Shown here: piece after piece, positions 16,722 through 25,925 of the stretch | Position numbering within the stretch: position 1 is the first letter of the stretch | Layout: each line of letters begins with the position of its first letter | Source of the DNA: JAJYSO01 sp964495935 | GTDB lineage: Bacteria > Bacteroidota > Bacteroidia > Flavobacteriales > Flavobacteriaceae | Assembly: GCA_964495935.1 (NCBI GenBank) | Contig: CAZBXQ010000005.1 | Span: 36,064-100,063 of the forward strand | Direction: 5' to 3' | Length of the DNA: 64,000 nt | Notes under the pieces: model-generated | Database searches by the model: none | Told to the model about the DNA's origin: nothing | What the model saw: the letters and a program-made list of their open reading frames with translations, nothing else | Made by a program: the position numbers and the translations under genes

Positions 16722-17391
16722 AGCCCTTTTTTTTGACTTGGACGGAACCTTGTGGGATTTTCGGAAGAATAGTGAGGAGGTTCTTATTGATATTTTGGAA
16801 CGGCATGATGTTCCCATAGCTTATGATGAGTTTTTGCACGTTTATGCCCCTATTAATCAGAAATTGTGGCGACGCTATCGCTTTCGAGAAATAAATCCTC
16901 GCGAGCTTAATTATGAGCGTTTTCATCAGACTTTTAAGGCCTTAAAACTTAATCGCAGCAAAACGTGGATAGGAGAGTTTAGGGATTCCTATATTGCGGG
17001 GTTGGGGGATCCTGCAAAATTGTATCCCCACACCCGGGAGACCTTAGAATACCTGAGAGAGCGGTATTCGCTGCACGTTATTACCGATGGTTTTTCCGAA
17101 TTGCAAAAAAATAAATTGAAACGAACTGGAATTTTTTCGTACTTTGATACCCTGACATTTTCAGATGAGGCCGGAGCGACCAAACCGAGTCCGCTGATTT
17201 TTAAAACGGCTTTGTCACGGGCGGAGGTGGCTCCCGAACAAAGTTTGATGATCGGTGATCACCCCGAATTTGATGTCCAAGGTGCCCGGAAATCAGGATT
17301 GCAGGCTATTCATTTTGTGCCCGATGCCGATATTGCTTCAGAAGAAAATGGAAGAATATCATCAATTTTTGAACTAACAAAAATCTTATAA
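16708..17391 (+). CDS. YjjG-family HAD phosphatase (noncanonical pyrimidine nucleotidase)
   Basis: 227 residues. Haloacid dehalogenase superfamily: motif I FFDLDGTLWDF near residues 9-19 with the nucleophilic Asp, motif II VITDG near 121, motif III Lys in GATKPSP, motif IV MIGDHPEFDVQGA. YjjG-type enzymes dephosphorylate (d)UMP, dTMP and damaged pyrimidine nucleotides, which clears toxic analogues. It overlaps the deacetylase-like gene upstream by 14 bases and its stop touches the start of the next gene, so it sits in a tight three-gene operon. Family assignment is strong; substrate is inferred from the family. Confidence 0.9.
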   Translation: MRKIKALFFDLDGTLWDFRKNSEEVLIDILERHDVPIAYDEFLHVYAPINQKLWRRYRFREINPRELNYERFHQTFKALKLNRSKTWIGEFRDSYIAGLGDPAKLYPHTRETLEYLRERYSLHVITDGFSELQKNKLKRTGIFSYFDTLTFSDEAGATKPSPLIFKTALSRAEVAPEQSLMIGDHPEFDVQGARKSGLQAIHFVPDADIASEENGRISSIFELTKIL

Positions 17392-18210
17392 ATGAGGAAA
17401 ACAGCTCTTTTTTTAGGTGTATTTATCTTTTTTTGTACAAGTCTGCAACTTCAGGCTCAAAATGATATTGAAAAGTTAAACGATTACAAATATGTTATTA
17501 TTCCCCTGCAATTTGGTTTTCAGGATGAGGATAATCAGTATATGGTGAATTCAAAACTAAAATATTTGTTGAATCAATATGGTTTTGACACCTATATGGA
17601 TGTTGAGGACGGCCCTCTGGATTTGGAGATGAACAGCTGTCTTGCCCTACATGCCGAATTAAAAAGCGATGCAGAAGGTTTTTTGGCCATGCAAACGAAG
17701 TTGCGTTTGCTCTTAAAAGATTGCCGGAATCGTGTGGTCTTTGAGAGTGAGGAAGGGACCAGTCGCGAAAAAGAATTTAAGAAGGGATATCTGGATGCTT
17801 TAGATGATCTTTTTGACCGTACTTTTAGTGGATTTGAATACCATTATAACAATCATGTAAAGAATGAGGATACAGCCTTGGCCGAGAATCAGGAAACAAC
17901 AGAAACAGTGGCCAAACCAAAGAAAGATAGCGATGTGAATGGATTGTCGGCTACCAAGGATCGTATCTATTTGTTGAATGGAACAACGTATGGGATCCAC
18001 AAAATTCAAGCGGGATATCTTTTGCTGAATGAACATACCGGAGAACGCAAGGCACTTCTGCATGAAACTGATGAACATACGATTCTGTATAACTCCACTA
18101 CAGTCAACGGGACCGCTTCTGTTAAAGAAGGGGGGAGGATTATAAAAGTTGAATATTTTGACAAAGAAAAGGGCGGTGTAGAAAGCTTTGTGCTGAAGGA
18201 AAAGGAATAA
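17392..18210 (+). CDS. Conserved secreted protein of unknown function
   Basis: 272 residues. A signal peptide (TALFLGVFIFFCTSLQLQAQ) is cleaved probably after QAQ at about residue 23. The mature part begins with NDYKYVIIPLQFGFQDEDNQY and contains a conserved-looking helical and strand pattern up to about residue 155, then an acidic linker and a small C-terminal domain of about 90 residues rich in beta strands. The ATG follows the stop of the YjjG gene directly, so the two are coupled. I recall similar proteins next to YjjG in flavobacteria but know of no function. Likely periplasmic or surface-exposed. Confidence 0.7.
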   Translation: MRKTALFLGVFIFFCTSLQLQAQNDIEKLNDYKYVIIPLQFGFQDEDNQYMVNSKLKYLLNQYGFDTYMDVEDGPLDLEMNSCLALHAELKSDAEGFLAMQTKLRLLLKDCRNRVVFESEEGTSREKEFKKGYLDALDDLFDRTFSGFEYHYNNHVKNEDTALAENQETTETVAKPKKDSDVNGLSATKDRIYLLNGTTYGIHKIQAGYLLLNEHTGERKALLHETDEHTILYNSTTVNGTASVKEGGRIIKVEYFDKEKGGVESFVLKEKE

Positions 18211-18385
18211 CAGCTATTTCTATTTTAAAAAATTTATCCGGGAGTGGGGTAGGAGGATTAAAAAAACACCGGAGACCGTGATGATCGGGGTAGCGCGGGC
18301 GGATTCTGAGCTTCGTTTTTAGTCACGAACCGCTATTGGCTAAGAGAAGCTGTGAATCATCCGGTTCATCGATAGCGTTGATCGG

Positions 18386-19663
18386 TCAATAATCGTATTT
18401 TCCTTTCCAACGGGTCTTTAGAAATTGTTGAAGTCGTTCTTCCCGTTTATTCTTTCCCGGTTTAAACAGGGTGGTGGATTTTAGTTCGTCCGGCAGGAAT
18501 TCAATATCGACAAAGTTGTTTTTGTAGTTATGAGCATATTTATAATCCTCCCCATATCCCAAATCTTTCATGAGCTTGGTGGGCGCATTGCGGATATGCA
18601 GGGGGACCGATAAATCACCGGTTTTCTTTACCAGACGCTGAGCCTCATTGATGGCTTCGTATGCCGAATTACTTTTGGGGGAGGTTGCCAGATAAATTGT
18701 ACATTGACTCAGAATAATCCGGGATTCCGGGAAGCCGATGGTGTTTACCGCTTGAAAAGTGTTATTGGCCATCACCAGAGCGGTAGGATTAGCCAGGCCG
18801 ATATCTTCGCTGGCCAAGATAAGCAGTCGGCGCGCAATAAACTTGACATCTTCTCCGCCTTCAATCATGCGCGCCAGCCAATATATCGCTGCATTGGGAT
18901 CACTTCCCCGAATAGATTTTATAAAAGCCGAAATAATATCGTAGTGTTGGTCGCCGGTTTTGTCGTAACGAACCGTGTTTTGTTGTACTTTCTGCGTTAC
19001 CATATCATCGGTAATCACTACTTTATCGGTGTTTTCAGAAGTAACAAGGAGTTCAAAAATATTGAGGAGCTTTCGAGCATCCCCACCGCTCAGGCGAAGC
19101 AAGGCGTTAGTTTCGCGAAGCTCAATTTCTTTTTTCGCCAGGACTTGATCTTCTCGAATGGCCTTTTCCAGCAGTTCTAATAAGTCCTTTTTGCTAAAGG
19201 GCTCAAGAGTGTACACTTGGCAGCGGGAAAGCAGGGCGGGAATCACTTCAAAACTTGGGTTCTCGGTAGTGGCACCAATCAAGGTAATCCACCCTTTTTC
19301 GACGGCTCCCAATAGGGAATCTTGCTGAGATTTGCTGAAACGATGAATTTCGTCAATGAATAAAATGGGGTTCTTTGTGGTAAAAAGCCCGTCCTGCTGT
19401 TGAGCTTTTTGAATTACATTTCGAACATCTTTAACCCCACTGCTAATTGCACTTACCGTAAAAAAAGGCCGTCCGGTCTCATGAGCGATGATATGGGCGA
19501 GAGTAGTTTTTCCGACACCCGGCGGCCCCCAGAAAATAAGAGAAGGAACTACATCGTTTTTTAACTGCATACGCAAGGGCCCGTTTTGGCCCAACAGGTG
19601 TTTCTGGCTTAAACAACCCTCCAATGTATTCGGTCGTAATCGTTCTGCAAGCGGTTTATTCAT
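18386..19663 (-). CDS. rarA: Replication-associated recombination ATPase RarA/MgsA
   Basis: 425 residues. AAA+ ATPase of the clamp-loader-like group: PLAERLRPNTLEG at the start, Walker A GPPGVGKTT near 46-54, Walker B FIDEIHRFSKSQQD near 103-116, GATTENPSFEV, then the C-terminal tetramerisation domain (RGSDPNAAIYWLARMIEGGED, ASEDIGLANP). RarA acts at stalled replication forks. Closing residues FLKTRWKGKYDY are typical of Bacteroidota versions. A -7 box (TATTTTTG, minus strand 19678-19671) ends only 7 bases before the ATG, suggesting a very short leader. The neighbours are unrelated. Confidence 0.96.
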   Translation of the reverse strand: MNKPLAERLRPNTLEGCLSQKHLLGQNGPLRMQLKNDVVPSLIFWGPPGVGKTTLAHIIAHETGRPFFTVSAISSGVKDVRNVIQKAQQQDGLFTTKNPILFIDEIHRFSKSQQDSLLGAVEKGWITLIGATTENPSFEVIPALLSRCQVYTLEPFSKKDLLELLEKAIREDQVLAKKEIELRETNALLRLSGGDARKLLNIFELLVTSENTDKVVITDDMVTQKVQQNTVRYDKTGDQHYDIISAFIKSIRGSDPNAAIYWLARMIEGGEDVKFIARRLLILASEDIGLANPTALVMANNTFQAVNTIGFPESRIILSQCTIYLATSPKSNSAYEAINEAQRLVKKTGDLSVPLHIRNAPTKLMKDLGYGEDYKYAHNYKNNFVDIEFLPDELKSTTLFKPGKNKREERLQQFLKTRWKGKYDY

Positions 19664-19955
19664 AGTATTGCAAAAATAGAATTTGGTATGGACATACCTT
19701 CTTTTTTGGGATAAACTTTAAGTTAAAGACACTTTTTTTACGGCTGATGGAACCGTAATATTGTTTATGGGGTAACGACCTAATTACAGAGCTTCTGTTC
19801 GGTGGATTGGAGTCGCAGCAAGCGAAATTTGTTAATAGATCTGAGGGCTTTTCCCGTGCAGAGCCATCTTTTTGGCATCAACTATTTCGTTAAGGAGTGT
19901 CCAAAATTAAAAAGTGAGGAATTTGGTTTTCCAAAAAATAGGTTATTTTGCGGCC

Positions 19956-20981
19956 ATGGAGGTTGCCGTAGTTATTTTAAATTGGAATGGACAAAAACTT
20001 CTTGAGCAGTTTTTGCCTTCGGTGGTTCGGTATTCTGAGGAAGCAACGGTATATGTAGCCGATAACGCTTCCACCGACCATTCTGTGGATTTTATAAAAA
20101 GACATTTTCCGGCTGTTCAAATTATTCGAAATAGGGCTAATTATGGATTTGCAGAAGGCTATAACCGAGCCCTTTCCGGATTGAATGAGGAGCTTTATAT
20201 ATTGCTCAATAGTGATGTTGAAGTGACGAAAGGTTGGCTTTGCCCGATAATCGATCATTTTAAAACCCATCCCGATACGGCTGTTGCCCAACCGAAGTTG
20301 CTGGATTATAAGCGTAAAACGTATTTTGAATATGCCGGTGCCGCCGGAGGCTTTGTTGATAAGTACGGCTACCCTTTTTGTCGTGGGAGGATTTTTGATA
20401 CGATTGAGGAAGATATCAAGCAATATGAGGAAGAAACCCCCATTTTTTGGGCCAGCGGTGCCTGCTTTGTGATACGGAGTTCGGTATATCATCGATTAGC
20501 GGGTATGGATTCGGCTTATTTTGCGCACCAGGAGGAGATTGATTTATGCTGGCGTGCTTTTAACCTGGGCTATCGGGTTTATTATATCCCGCAAAGCAGG
20601 GTTTATCATTTGGGGGGAGCAACTTTGGACAAATCGAGCCCCCGAAAAACCTATTTAAATTTTAGAAATTCACTCTTTAATCTCATCAAAAATATACCGA
20701 GCAGAAGAGTCTATGGCATACTTTTTGTGCGTCTTTGCTTGGACGGTTTGGCCGGTTTTAAATTTTTTATTGAAGGAAAGCCGAAGCATAGCGGGGCCAT
20801 TATTCGTGCGCATTTTGATTTTTATAGACAATTTCGCTCGATGAGACGTAAAGGTCAGCATCAATCCAAGCGAGTGAATTATGCTAAATTACGTAGTATT
20901 GCATGGCAATACTACGTAAAAAAGCGAAAAAAATTTGGAAATTTGATCCTATTAAAGGGAAATAATAATTACAAAATTTAA
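19956..20981 (+). CDS. Family 2 glycosyltransferase
   Basis: 341 residues from the ATG at 19956 (an ATG 42 bases upstream would add residues unlike the family). GT-A fold: VAVVILNWNGQKLL at the start, VYVADNASTDHSVDF near 40-54, and LLNSDVEVTKGWL near 88 with the divalent-metal Asp motif. WASGACFVIRSSVY and HQEEIDLCWRAFNLGYRVYY mark the acceptor side. It resembles rhamnosyltransferase-type enzymes of surface polysaccharide synthesis, but stands alone. The C-terminus is strongly basic, which may bind the membrane surface. The sugar and acceptor are unknown. Confidence 0.88.
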   Translation: MEVAVVILNWNGQKLLEQFLPSVVRYSEEATVYVADNASTDHSVDFIKRHFPAVQIIRNRANYGFAEGYNRALSGLNEELYILLNSDVEVTKGWLCPIIDHFKTHPDTAVAQPKLLDYKRKTYFEYAGAAGGFVDKYGYPFCRGRIFDTIEEDIKQYEEETPIFWASGACFVIRSSVYHRLAGMDSAYFAHQEEIDLCWRAFNLGYRVYYIPQSRVYHLGGATLDKSSPRKTYLNFRNSLFNLIKNIPSRRVYGILFVRLCLDGLAGFKFFIEGKPKHSGAIIRAHFDFYRQFRSMRRKGQHQSKRVNYAKLRSIAWQYYVKKRKKFGNLILLKGNNNYKI

Positions 20982-21014
20982 AAGAATAAATAGGTCCTAT
21001 AAAAATAAGTTCAA

Positions 21015-21022
21015 TATATTTG
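21015..21022 (+). promoter_or_regulatory. -7 box of the OmpA-family gene
   Basis: TATATTTG, 39 bases before the ATG at 21062, matches TAnnTTTG exactly. No clear TTG at the usual distance. Confidence 0.5.
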
Positions 21023-21061
21023 CATTATAATCCTATAAACACTTTATACTTTTAATTTATT

Positions 21062-21985
21062 ATGAAAAAGTTTGCACTTTTGTCGGTTGCTATAGTCTTT
21101 ATATTTACGTCTTGTGTTCCGACCAAGAAATTCAACGCTCTTCAGCAGAAAAAAGATCAGCTTGAGAATCAAGTTTATAAATTGAATGCGAAGTTAGATG
21201 AATGTAAAGGGAATCAAGATCGCGCCAATTCTGAGATTACCAGCTTGGAAAAGCAGATCAAAACCTTAGAGAATACCAATTCGGCCTTGCTCAATACGCA
21301 GGGAGATTTTGCAACTATTTCTAAAAAAGCAGCAGAGAATCTCGAGCGTTCTTTGGAAAGCATTAGAGAAAAGGACAAACAATTGCGATCGCTGCGAGAT
21401 GCGGTTAATAAAAAAGATTCTGTAACCTTGGCTTTAGTGACCAGTTTAAAAGGAGCACTGGGGAATTTACAGGATGAAGACATTCAGGTCAACGTTGAGA
21501 AAGGTGTAGTCTTCGTGTCCATTTCAGATAAATTATTGTTTGGAAGCGGAAGTTATCAAGTGACGCAACGAGCCCGAGAAGTATTGGGTAAAGTGGCTAA
21601 AGTAGTAAATGACAAACCTGATATTGAATTTATGGTAGAAGGGCATACCGATACCGATCCCGTAAAGAAGGGAATTCCAAATATGAAGGATAATTGGGAT
21701 TTAAGTACACTGCGTGCTAATGCGGTAGTTCGAATCCTGCAAAATGATTACCATGTTGATCCTGCACGGATGACCTCTGCCGGGCGTAGTGAATACGTGC
21801 CGGTTGCTTCTAACGCAACAGCCGAAGGAAAGGCCAAGAACCGAAGAACCCGTATTGTGGTCTTGCCAAAACTGGACAGATTCTACGACCTGATTGAAAA
21901 AGGGATGAAGAAAGCGGAGCAAAACGGAGCCTTCGAAGAAACCGAAATGCCCGATATCAATAAGAAAGATGAAGGAATCGACTAA
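21062..21985 (+). CDS. OmpA-family outer-membrane lipoprotein
   Basis: 307 residues. Signal peptide with lipobox FTSC at about 14-18. A coiled coil of about 90 residues follows (LQQKKDQLENQVYKLNAKLDE and on to about 125). The C-terminal OmpA/MotB domain binds peptidoglycan: FGSGSYQVTQRAREVLGKVA, then VEGHTDTDPV, NWDLSTLRANAVVRIL and RRTRIVVLPKLDRFYDLIEKGM. So it should tether the outer membrane to the cell wall. The length of the coiled coil is suitable for spanning the periplasm. Single gene with its own promoter and a hairpin after its stop. Confidence 0.92.
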   Translation: MKKFALLSVAIVFIFTSCVPTKKFNALQQKKDQLENQVYKLNAKLDECKGNQDRANSEITSLEKQIKTLENTNSALLNTQGDFATISKKAAENLERSLESIREKDKQLRSLRDAVNKKDSVTLALVTSLKGALGNLQDEDIQVNVEKGVVFVSISDKLLFGSGSYQVTQRAREVLGKVAKVVNDKPDIEFMVEGHTDTDPVKKGIPNMKDNWDLSTLRANAVVRILQNDYHVDPARMTSAGRSEYVPVASNATAEGKAKNRRTRIVVLPKLDRFYDLIEKGMKKAEQNGAFEETEMPDINKKDEGID

Positions 21986-22054
21986 AAGAAAAAACAGAAG
22001 TTAATAATAGAAAATGAGTATTGGATAGCTACCTGTCCAATAGGGATTAAAATA

Positions 22055-22092
22055 AATCCCGCTTTATGATCCAGTAAGGCGGGATTATTTGT
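22055..22092 (+). terminator. Hairpin between ompA-like gene and glyS
   Basis: Perfect 8-bp inverted repeat AATCCCGC (22055-22062) / GCGGGATT (22079-22086) with a 16-base loop, then ATTTGTTATTT. It is 69 bases after the OmpA gene stop and could also affect glyS as a leader structure. Confidence 0.5.
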
Positions 22093-22108
22093 TATTTAGA
22101 ATTGTACG

Positions 22109-23647
22109 ATGGCAAACACAGATACTACATTTAAAACGGTTATTTCACATGCTAAGGAATACGGTTATGTATTCGCCTCCAGCGAGATTTATGATGGCCT
22201 CGGGGCGGTTTATGATTATGGCCCTCATGGAGTAGAACTCAAAAGGAATATAAAAACCTATTGGTGGAAGAGTATGACGCAACTCCATCAGAATATTGTC
22301 GGGCTGGATGCTGCTATATTAATGCATCCGAAAACCTGGAAGGCATCCGGGCACATCGATGCTTTTAATGATCCACTCATTGATAACAAGGATTCTAAAA
22401 AGCGATACCGAGCCGATGTTTTAGTTGAAGAGTATGCCGAAAAAAGACGACAGAAAGCCGACAAAGAAATTAGAAAAGCCAAAAAACGATATGGAGAGGC
22501 CTTTGATGAAGTCGAGTTTGTAACCACCAATAAACGGGTTCTCCGGTATAACAAAGAAGCTGATGAGGCGATTGCGAGGTTGACCCGGGCATTGGAGGCC
22601 GATGATTTGAAGGCTGTAAAAGAATTAATTTTAGATTTAAAGATTACGTGCCCCGTGAGCGGATCGGCAAATTGGACCGATGTAAAGCAGTTTAACCTCA
22701 TGTTTAAAACCCAGCTTGGGGCCGATTCGGAAACCGCTATGGATCTTTATTTGAGGCCGGAAACCGCACAGGGTATCTTTGTCAACTTTGCTCATGTTCA
22801 AAATACTTCTCGGATGAAAATTCCTTTTGGAATTGCACAGATAGGAAAGGCTTTCCGAAATGAAATCGTGGCGAGGCAGTTCATTTTTAGACAGCGGGAA
22901 TTTGAACAGATGGAGATGCAGTTCTTTGTCAAACCGGGTGATGAGTTGGAATGGTTTGAATATTGGAAAAATCAGCGGGAGGCATGGCATAAATCGCTTG
23001 GGTTTGATACCGGGGATTACCGTTTTCATCCACATGATAAATTAGCCCATTATGCCAATGCGGCAACCGATATCGAATTTAATTTCCCCTTTGGATTTAA
23101 GGAATTGGAAGGAATCCATTCGCGAACGGATTTTGACCTGGCAGCCCATGAAAAATTATCGGGTAAAAAACTTCGATTTTTTGATCCCGAAACACAAAAA
23201 AGCTATGTGCCGTATGTAATTGAGACCTCGGTAGGACTGGATCGGCTCTTTTTGGCGGTTTTCTCAAAGGCTTTGGAAGAAGAAGATTTGGGAGATGGGA
23301 AAACACGAATCGTACTGCGCTTGCCGGCAATTCTGGCACCGACAAAAGTGGCTGTTTTTCCACTTGTCAAGCGGGATGGTCTGCCGGAAATTGCCCGAGA
23401 GATCGTCGATGATTTGAAATGGGATTACAAAGTTCTGTTTGATGATAAGGATGCGGTCGGAAGGCGATATCGAAGGCAGGATGCAGCGGGAACGCCATTT
23501 TGTATTACGGTAGATTACGAGACTAAAGAAGACCAAAGTGTAACCATTCGCTATCGCGATTCTATGGAACAAAAACGAATTCCTATTACGGCCTTAAAGA
23601 AATTACTGCATAAAGAACTTGATTTTAGAAGCTGGGCTCAAAAATGA
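22109..23647 (+). CDS. glyS: Glycyl-tRNA synthetase, single-chain type
   Basis: 512 residues, the homodimeric class II enzyme rather than the two-subunit alpha/beta form. Motif 1 region begins SSEIYDGLGAVYDYGPHGVELKRNI; motif 2 IGKAFRNEI...RQREFEQMEMQFF; the glycine-binding RPETAQGIFVNF near residue 212; motif 3 SVGLDRLFLAVF near 370; and the C-terminal anticodon-binding domain (KVAVFPLVKRDGLPEIA). It charges tRNA-Gly. An insertion at about 100-200 is helical and charged. The last 23 bases overlap the 3' end of the convergent anmK gene. No operon partner. Confidence 0.97.
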   Translation: MANTDTTFKTVISHAKEYGYVFASSEIYDGLGAVYDYGPHGVELKRNIKTYWWKSMTQLHQNIVGLDAAILMHPKTWKASGHIDAFNDPLIDNKDSKKRYRADVLVEEYAEKRRQKADKEIRKAKKRYGEAFDEVEFVTTNKRVLRYNKEADEAIARLTRALEADDLKAVKELILDLKITCPVSGSANWTDVKQFNLMFKTQLGADSETAMDLYLRPETAQGIFVNFAHVQNTSRMKIPFGIAQIGKAFRNEIVARQFIFRQREFEQMEMQFFVKPGDELEWFEYWKNQREAWHKSLGFDTGDYRFHPHDKLAHYANAATDIEFNFPFGFKELEGIHSRTDFDLAAHEKLSGKKLRFFDPETQKSYVPYVIETSVGLDRLFLAVFSKALEEEDLGDGKTRIVLRLPAILAPTKVAVFPLVKRDGLPEIAREIVDDLKWDYKVLFDDKDAVGRRYRRQDAAGTPFCITVDYETKEDQSVTIRYRDSMEQKRIPITALKKLLHKELDFRSWAQK

Positions 23648-24698
23648 CTCCCGCGCTATGATCTTTTGGGGCTCCGGTAACCTCACCTAAGATATTATTT
23701 TCATTTCGAAGACGAAGCACGCCAAGAAGCCCGAATATCAGAGCTTCTTTGTAGTTAATAAGCTCCTCATCGGGAATGACTACTTGACATGATGTTTGTT
23801 TCCGTATGGATTCAATCAGAAAATCATTATAGGCCCCACCGCCGGTAATCAGGATTTTGGCAGAGGATTGCGAGGGGGCAGCATGAGCCAATTGCTGGGC
23901 GATGTGCTGTGTATAAGTGGCTAATATTCTATTTGGGGAAAGATGGAAATGGTCAATCAGAGGAAATACTTCTCCTTTTACCCATTCAATTCCCAAAGAT
24001 TTTGGAGGGGACAACCGATAAAAAGGCAACTCATTGAGTTTTTTTAATAAAGGAGGGTGAGACTTTTCTTCTCGGGCTATTTTTCCCTTGTTGTCGTAGG
24101 CTTGTCCTAAACGCATGGCATAATGGTTTAAAACGGTATTTACGGCACAAATGTCATACGCTTTTCGGGTTCCTTTTTCGGCCCTTGAGATGTTGGCAAA
24201 TCCGCCTAAGTTTAGACAGGCTTCATACTTTGAAAAAAGCAATTGATCGCCCATCGGAACCAAAGGCGCGCCTTGCCCGCCCATTGATACATCGGCAGTT
24301 CGAAAATCACATACTACTTTTTGGTGGGTGTAATTGGCAATTTTGGGGAGATTACCGATTTGTAGCGTGTATTTCTTTTCCGGCTGATGAAAAACGGTGT
24401 GGCCATGGGAGCAAATTGCATTCAGGATTGTAATTCCACAGTCATCGATAAACGTATTGATTGTACTCGCGAGATACTCCGTATATCTGGAATCGAGTTG
24501 ATGGACTTCCTCTTGAGCAAGTTGATCGGCTTCTTCCAACCTTTTTTTCCATTGCGGAGAGTAGGGCAAGGTGGCACAGTTAAGAAAAGTATAATGCCAT
24601 TCTCCTTGTCGAAGTGTGAATCGTATATGGGCGAGATCAATGCCGTCTTTGGAAGTCCCCGACATCACTCCGATTACGGTGTAGGTTTTGGAATTCAT
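23625..24698 (-). CDS. anmK: Anhydro-N-acetylmuramic acid kinase
   Basis: 357 residues. ASKHA-fold kinase: VIGVMSGTSKDGIDLAHI at 8-25, SHGHTVFHQP near 96, CDFRTADVSMGGQGAPLVP near 131-149, LNLGGFANIS near 165. It phosphorylates and opens 1,6-anhydroMurNAc from cell-wall turnover to MurNAc-6-phosphate. This is relevant because the main MurC gene is missing from the cell-wall cluster, although anmK is widespread and is not by itself evidence of a special recycling route. It is convergent with glyS with a 23-base overlap and divergent from the acyl-CoA dehydrogenase, with overlapping promoter elements. Confidence 0.95.
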   Translation of the reverse strand: MNSKTYTVIGVMSGTSKDGIDLAHIRFTLRQGEWHYTFLNCATLPYSPQWKKRLEEADQLAQEEVHQLDSRYTEYLASTINTFIDDCGITILNAICSHGHTVFHQPEKKYTLQIGNLPKIANYTHQKVVCDFRTADVSMGGQGAPLVPMGDQLLFSKYEACLNLGGFANISRAEKGTRKAYDICAVNTVLNHYAMRLGQAYDNKGKIAREEKSHPPLLKKLNELPFYRLSPPKSLGIEWVKGEVFPLIDHFHLSPNRILATYTQHIAQQLAHAAPSQSSAKILITGGGAYNDFLIESIRKQTSCQVVIPDEELINYKEALIFGLLGVLRLRNENNILGEVTGAPKDHSAGVIFEPSF

Positions 24699-24711
24699 GG
24701 TTGAAAAAGAT

Positions 24712-24740
24712 TTGGCTTAGTTGGAATTGCTTTATATTTG
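24712..24740 (+). promoter_or_regulatory. Promoter of the acyl-CoA dehydrogenase gene
   Basis: TTG at 24712-24714, 18 bases, TATATTTG at 24733-24740. The predicted start near 24747 fits an ATG at 24764 and excludes the ATG at 24701. On the opposite strand TAACTTTG (24758-24751) is a candidate -7 box for anmK. Confidence 0.6.
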
Positions 24741-24763
24741 TTAGAAAAGACAAAGTTAGACAT

Positions 24764-25906
24764 ATGGATTTTAATTTGAGTGAAGAGCATCTGATGATTC
24801 GGGATGCCGCACGAGATTTTGCCAGAAATGAATTACTGCCCGGGGTTATTGAAAGGGATACCCACCAGCTTTACCCGGAAAAGCAAGTTCAGAAAATGGC
24901 CGAGATGGGGTTTTTGGGGATGATGACTTCGCCGGAGTATGGCGGCGGTGGAATGGATACGGTTTCTTATGCCCTGGCGATGGAAGAAATTTCTAAGATT
25001 GATGCCTCCTGTTCGGTTATTATGTCGGTTAATAATTCTTTGGTTTGTTGGGGAATTGAGACATACGGAACCGAAGCGCAAAAACAAAAATACCTGACAA
25101 AGTTGGCTGCCGGTGAGGCGACAGGTGCTTTTTGTTTAAGTGAGCCTGAAGCCGGGAGTGATGCTACACATCAAAAAACTACGGCGGTTGATAAAGGGGA
25201 TCACTATGTTTTAAACGGAACGAAAAATTGGATCACAAACGGGGGAACCGCCGATTATTATTTGGTTATTGCACAGACCCATCCGGAGAAAAAACATCAT
25301 GGAATTAATGTTTTTATTGTAGAAAAAGGTTGGGCGGGTTTTAAGATCGGAGCCAAACAGAATAAAATGGGAATACGGGCCAGCGACACGCATACATTGA
25401 TTTTTAATGATGTTGAGGTACCCCGGGAAAATCGGATTGGAGCCGACGGTTTTGGATTTACTTTTGCCATGAAAACCCTTTCCGGCGGGCGCATTGGAAT
25501 TGCTTCTCAGGCCTTGGGGATTGCTTCGGGTGCCTATGAGTTAGCCTTGAAATACAGTAAGGAGCGGGAGACTTTTGGAAAGCCCATTGCTCAACATCAA
25601 GCCATTGCCTTTAAACTGTCTGATATGTACACAGAAATTGAGGCGGCTCGGTATTTGGTGATGAAGGCGGCATTTGATAAAGACACGGGCCAAAACTATG
25701 ATTTGTCGGGTGCTTTGGCAAAATACCACGCTTCGAAAACGGCGATGGCGGTAACGACTGAGGCTGTTCAGATTCACGGTGGGAATGGCTATGTTAAGGA
25801 GTACCACGTAGAACGTTTAATGCGCGATGCGAAGATTACGCAGATTTATGAAGGAACTTCAGAGATTCAGCAACTGGTGATTTCCAGAGCTTTGATAAAA
25901 GGATAA
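24764..25906 (+). CDS. Acyl-CoA dehydrogenase (short-chain/butyryl-CoA type)
   Basis: 380 residues from the ATG at 24764, the family's usual size; the promoter lies inside the longer frame, so the upstream ATG is not used. Flavoprotein that oxidises acyl-CoA to enoyl-CoA and passes electrons to ETF. Visible: DFNLSEEHLMIRDAARDFARNEL, GAFCLSEPEAGSDA (FAD-binding), YVLNGTKNWITNGG, RETFGKPIAQHQAIAFKLSDM, AVQIHGGNGYVKEYHVERLMRDA, and the catalytic Glu in YEGTSEIQQLVISR near the C-terminus. The position of this Glu matches short- and medium-chain enzymes. Single gene; chain-length preference is inferred. Confidence 0.93.
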   Translation: MDFNLSEEHLMIRDAARDFARNELLPGVIERDTHQLYPEKQVQKMAEMGFLGMMTSPEYGGGGMDTVSYALAMEEISKIDASCSVIMSVNNSLVCWGIETYGTEAQKQKYLTKLAAGEATGAFCLSEPEAGSDATHQKTTAVDKGDHYVLNGTKNWITNGGTADYYLVIAQTHPEKKHHGINVFIVEKGWAGFKIGAKQNKMGIRASDTHTLIFNDVEVPRENRIGADGFGFTFAMKTLSGGRIGIASQALGIASGAYELALKYSKERETFGKPIAQHQAIAFKLSDMYTEIEAARYLVMKAAFDKDTGQNYDLSGALAKYHASKTAMAVTTEAVQIHGGNGYVKEYHVERLMRDAKITQIYEGTSEIQQLVISRALIKG

Positions 25907-25925
25907 GGGATCTGATAAAATCCGT

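Noticed and set aside
18211..18385. Possible RNA or gene between the secreted protein and rarA
   Set aside because: I found no stable hairpin with a T run, no promoter and no coding frame of useful length.
24701..24763. Acyl-CoA dehydrogenase start at 24701
   Set aside because: The promoter (24712-24740) lies downstream of this ATG, and the family begins at DFNLSEEH.
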